Assembly: GCA_024638355.1 (NCBI GenBank)
Contig: JAHEKO010000208.1
Location: forward strand, 1-6,810
Source of the DNA: Acidobacteriota bacterium
GTDB lineage: Bacteria; Acidobacteriota; Thermoanaerobaculia; Multivoradales; JAHEKO01
DNA length: 6,810 nt
Reading direction: 5' to 3'
How positions within the stretch are numbered: the stretch's first letter is position 1; each line of letters opens with the position of its first letter. The notes under the pieces were generated by a model. It did not search any database. It saw only the letters and a program-made list of their open reading frames with translations, and was not told the origin of the DNA. The translations under genes and the position numbers were made by a program. Shown piece by piece: positions 6,806 through 6,810 of this stretch.

Positions 6806-6810
6806 CGCCC

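Noticed and set aside
1..6810. CRISPR array, tRNA, rRNA, insertion sequence ends or att sites
   Set aside because: No regularly spaced repeats, cloverleaf-like segments, transposase motifs or long terminal inverted repeats were seen on reading either strand.

Overview
The window comes from a high-GC bacterium. Its main genes have strong G/C third-position bias and several long antisense open frames that look spurious. It carries one-carbon (folate-linked) metabolism genes with an unrelated ABC export cassette between them. Protein style suggests an Acidobacteriota- or Deltaproteobacteria-like chromosome, but the sequence alone does not settle the lineage.

Layout. (1) Positions 2-1900, + strand: the tail of a gene resembling the gamma subunit of heterotetrameric sarcosine oxidase, then soxB (beta subunit, TTG start) and soxD (zinc-binding delta subunit). 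The junctions are very tight. The alpha subunit gene soxA is not in the window. (2) Positions 1897-4373, - strand: an ABC-2 type ATPase followed by a 530-residue, roughly 12-TM permease, coupled by a TGATG overlap. This pair has visibly lower GC than its flanks. The permease and soxD end on the same CTAG palindrome. (3) Positions 4374-4575: a 202-bp divergent intergenic region. (4) Positions 4576-6786, + strand: fhs (formate-tetrahydrofolate ligase), then, 15 bp on, a small stand-alone cyclic-nucleotide-binding-fold protein with no DNA-binding domain and an altered ligand pocket. A GC-rich palindrome at the right edge may be a terminator.

How they fit together: tetrameric sarcosine oxidase demethylates sarcosine and, with tetrahydrofolate, gives 5,10-methylene-THF. 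Fhs charges THF with formate to give 10-formyl-THF. Both feed the same folate pool, so the two + strand blocks probably belong to one C1-metabolism neighbourhood, with the exporter pair inserted between them in the opposite direction. Grouping them is inference from proximity and known chemistry.

I found no CRISPR array, tRNA, rRNA, transposase or convincing new multigene system. The points most worth checking are the fhs-linked cNMP-fold protein with a degenerate pocket, the permuted sox order, and the 10-codon reading frame that bridges the soxB stop to the soxD start.
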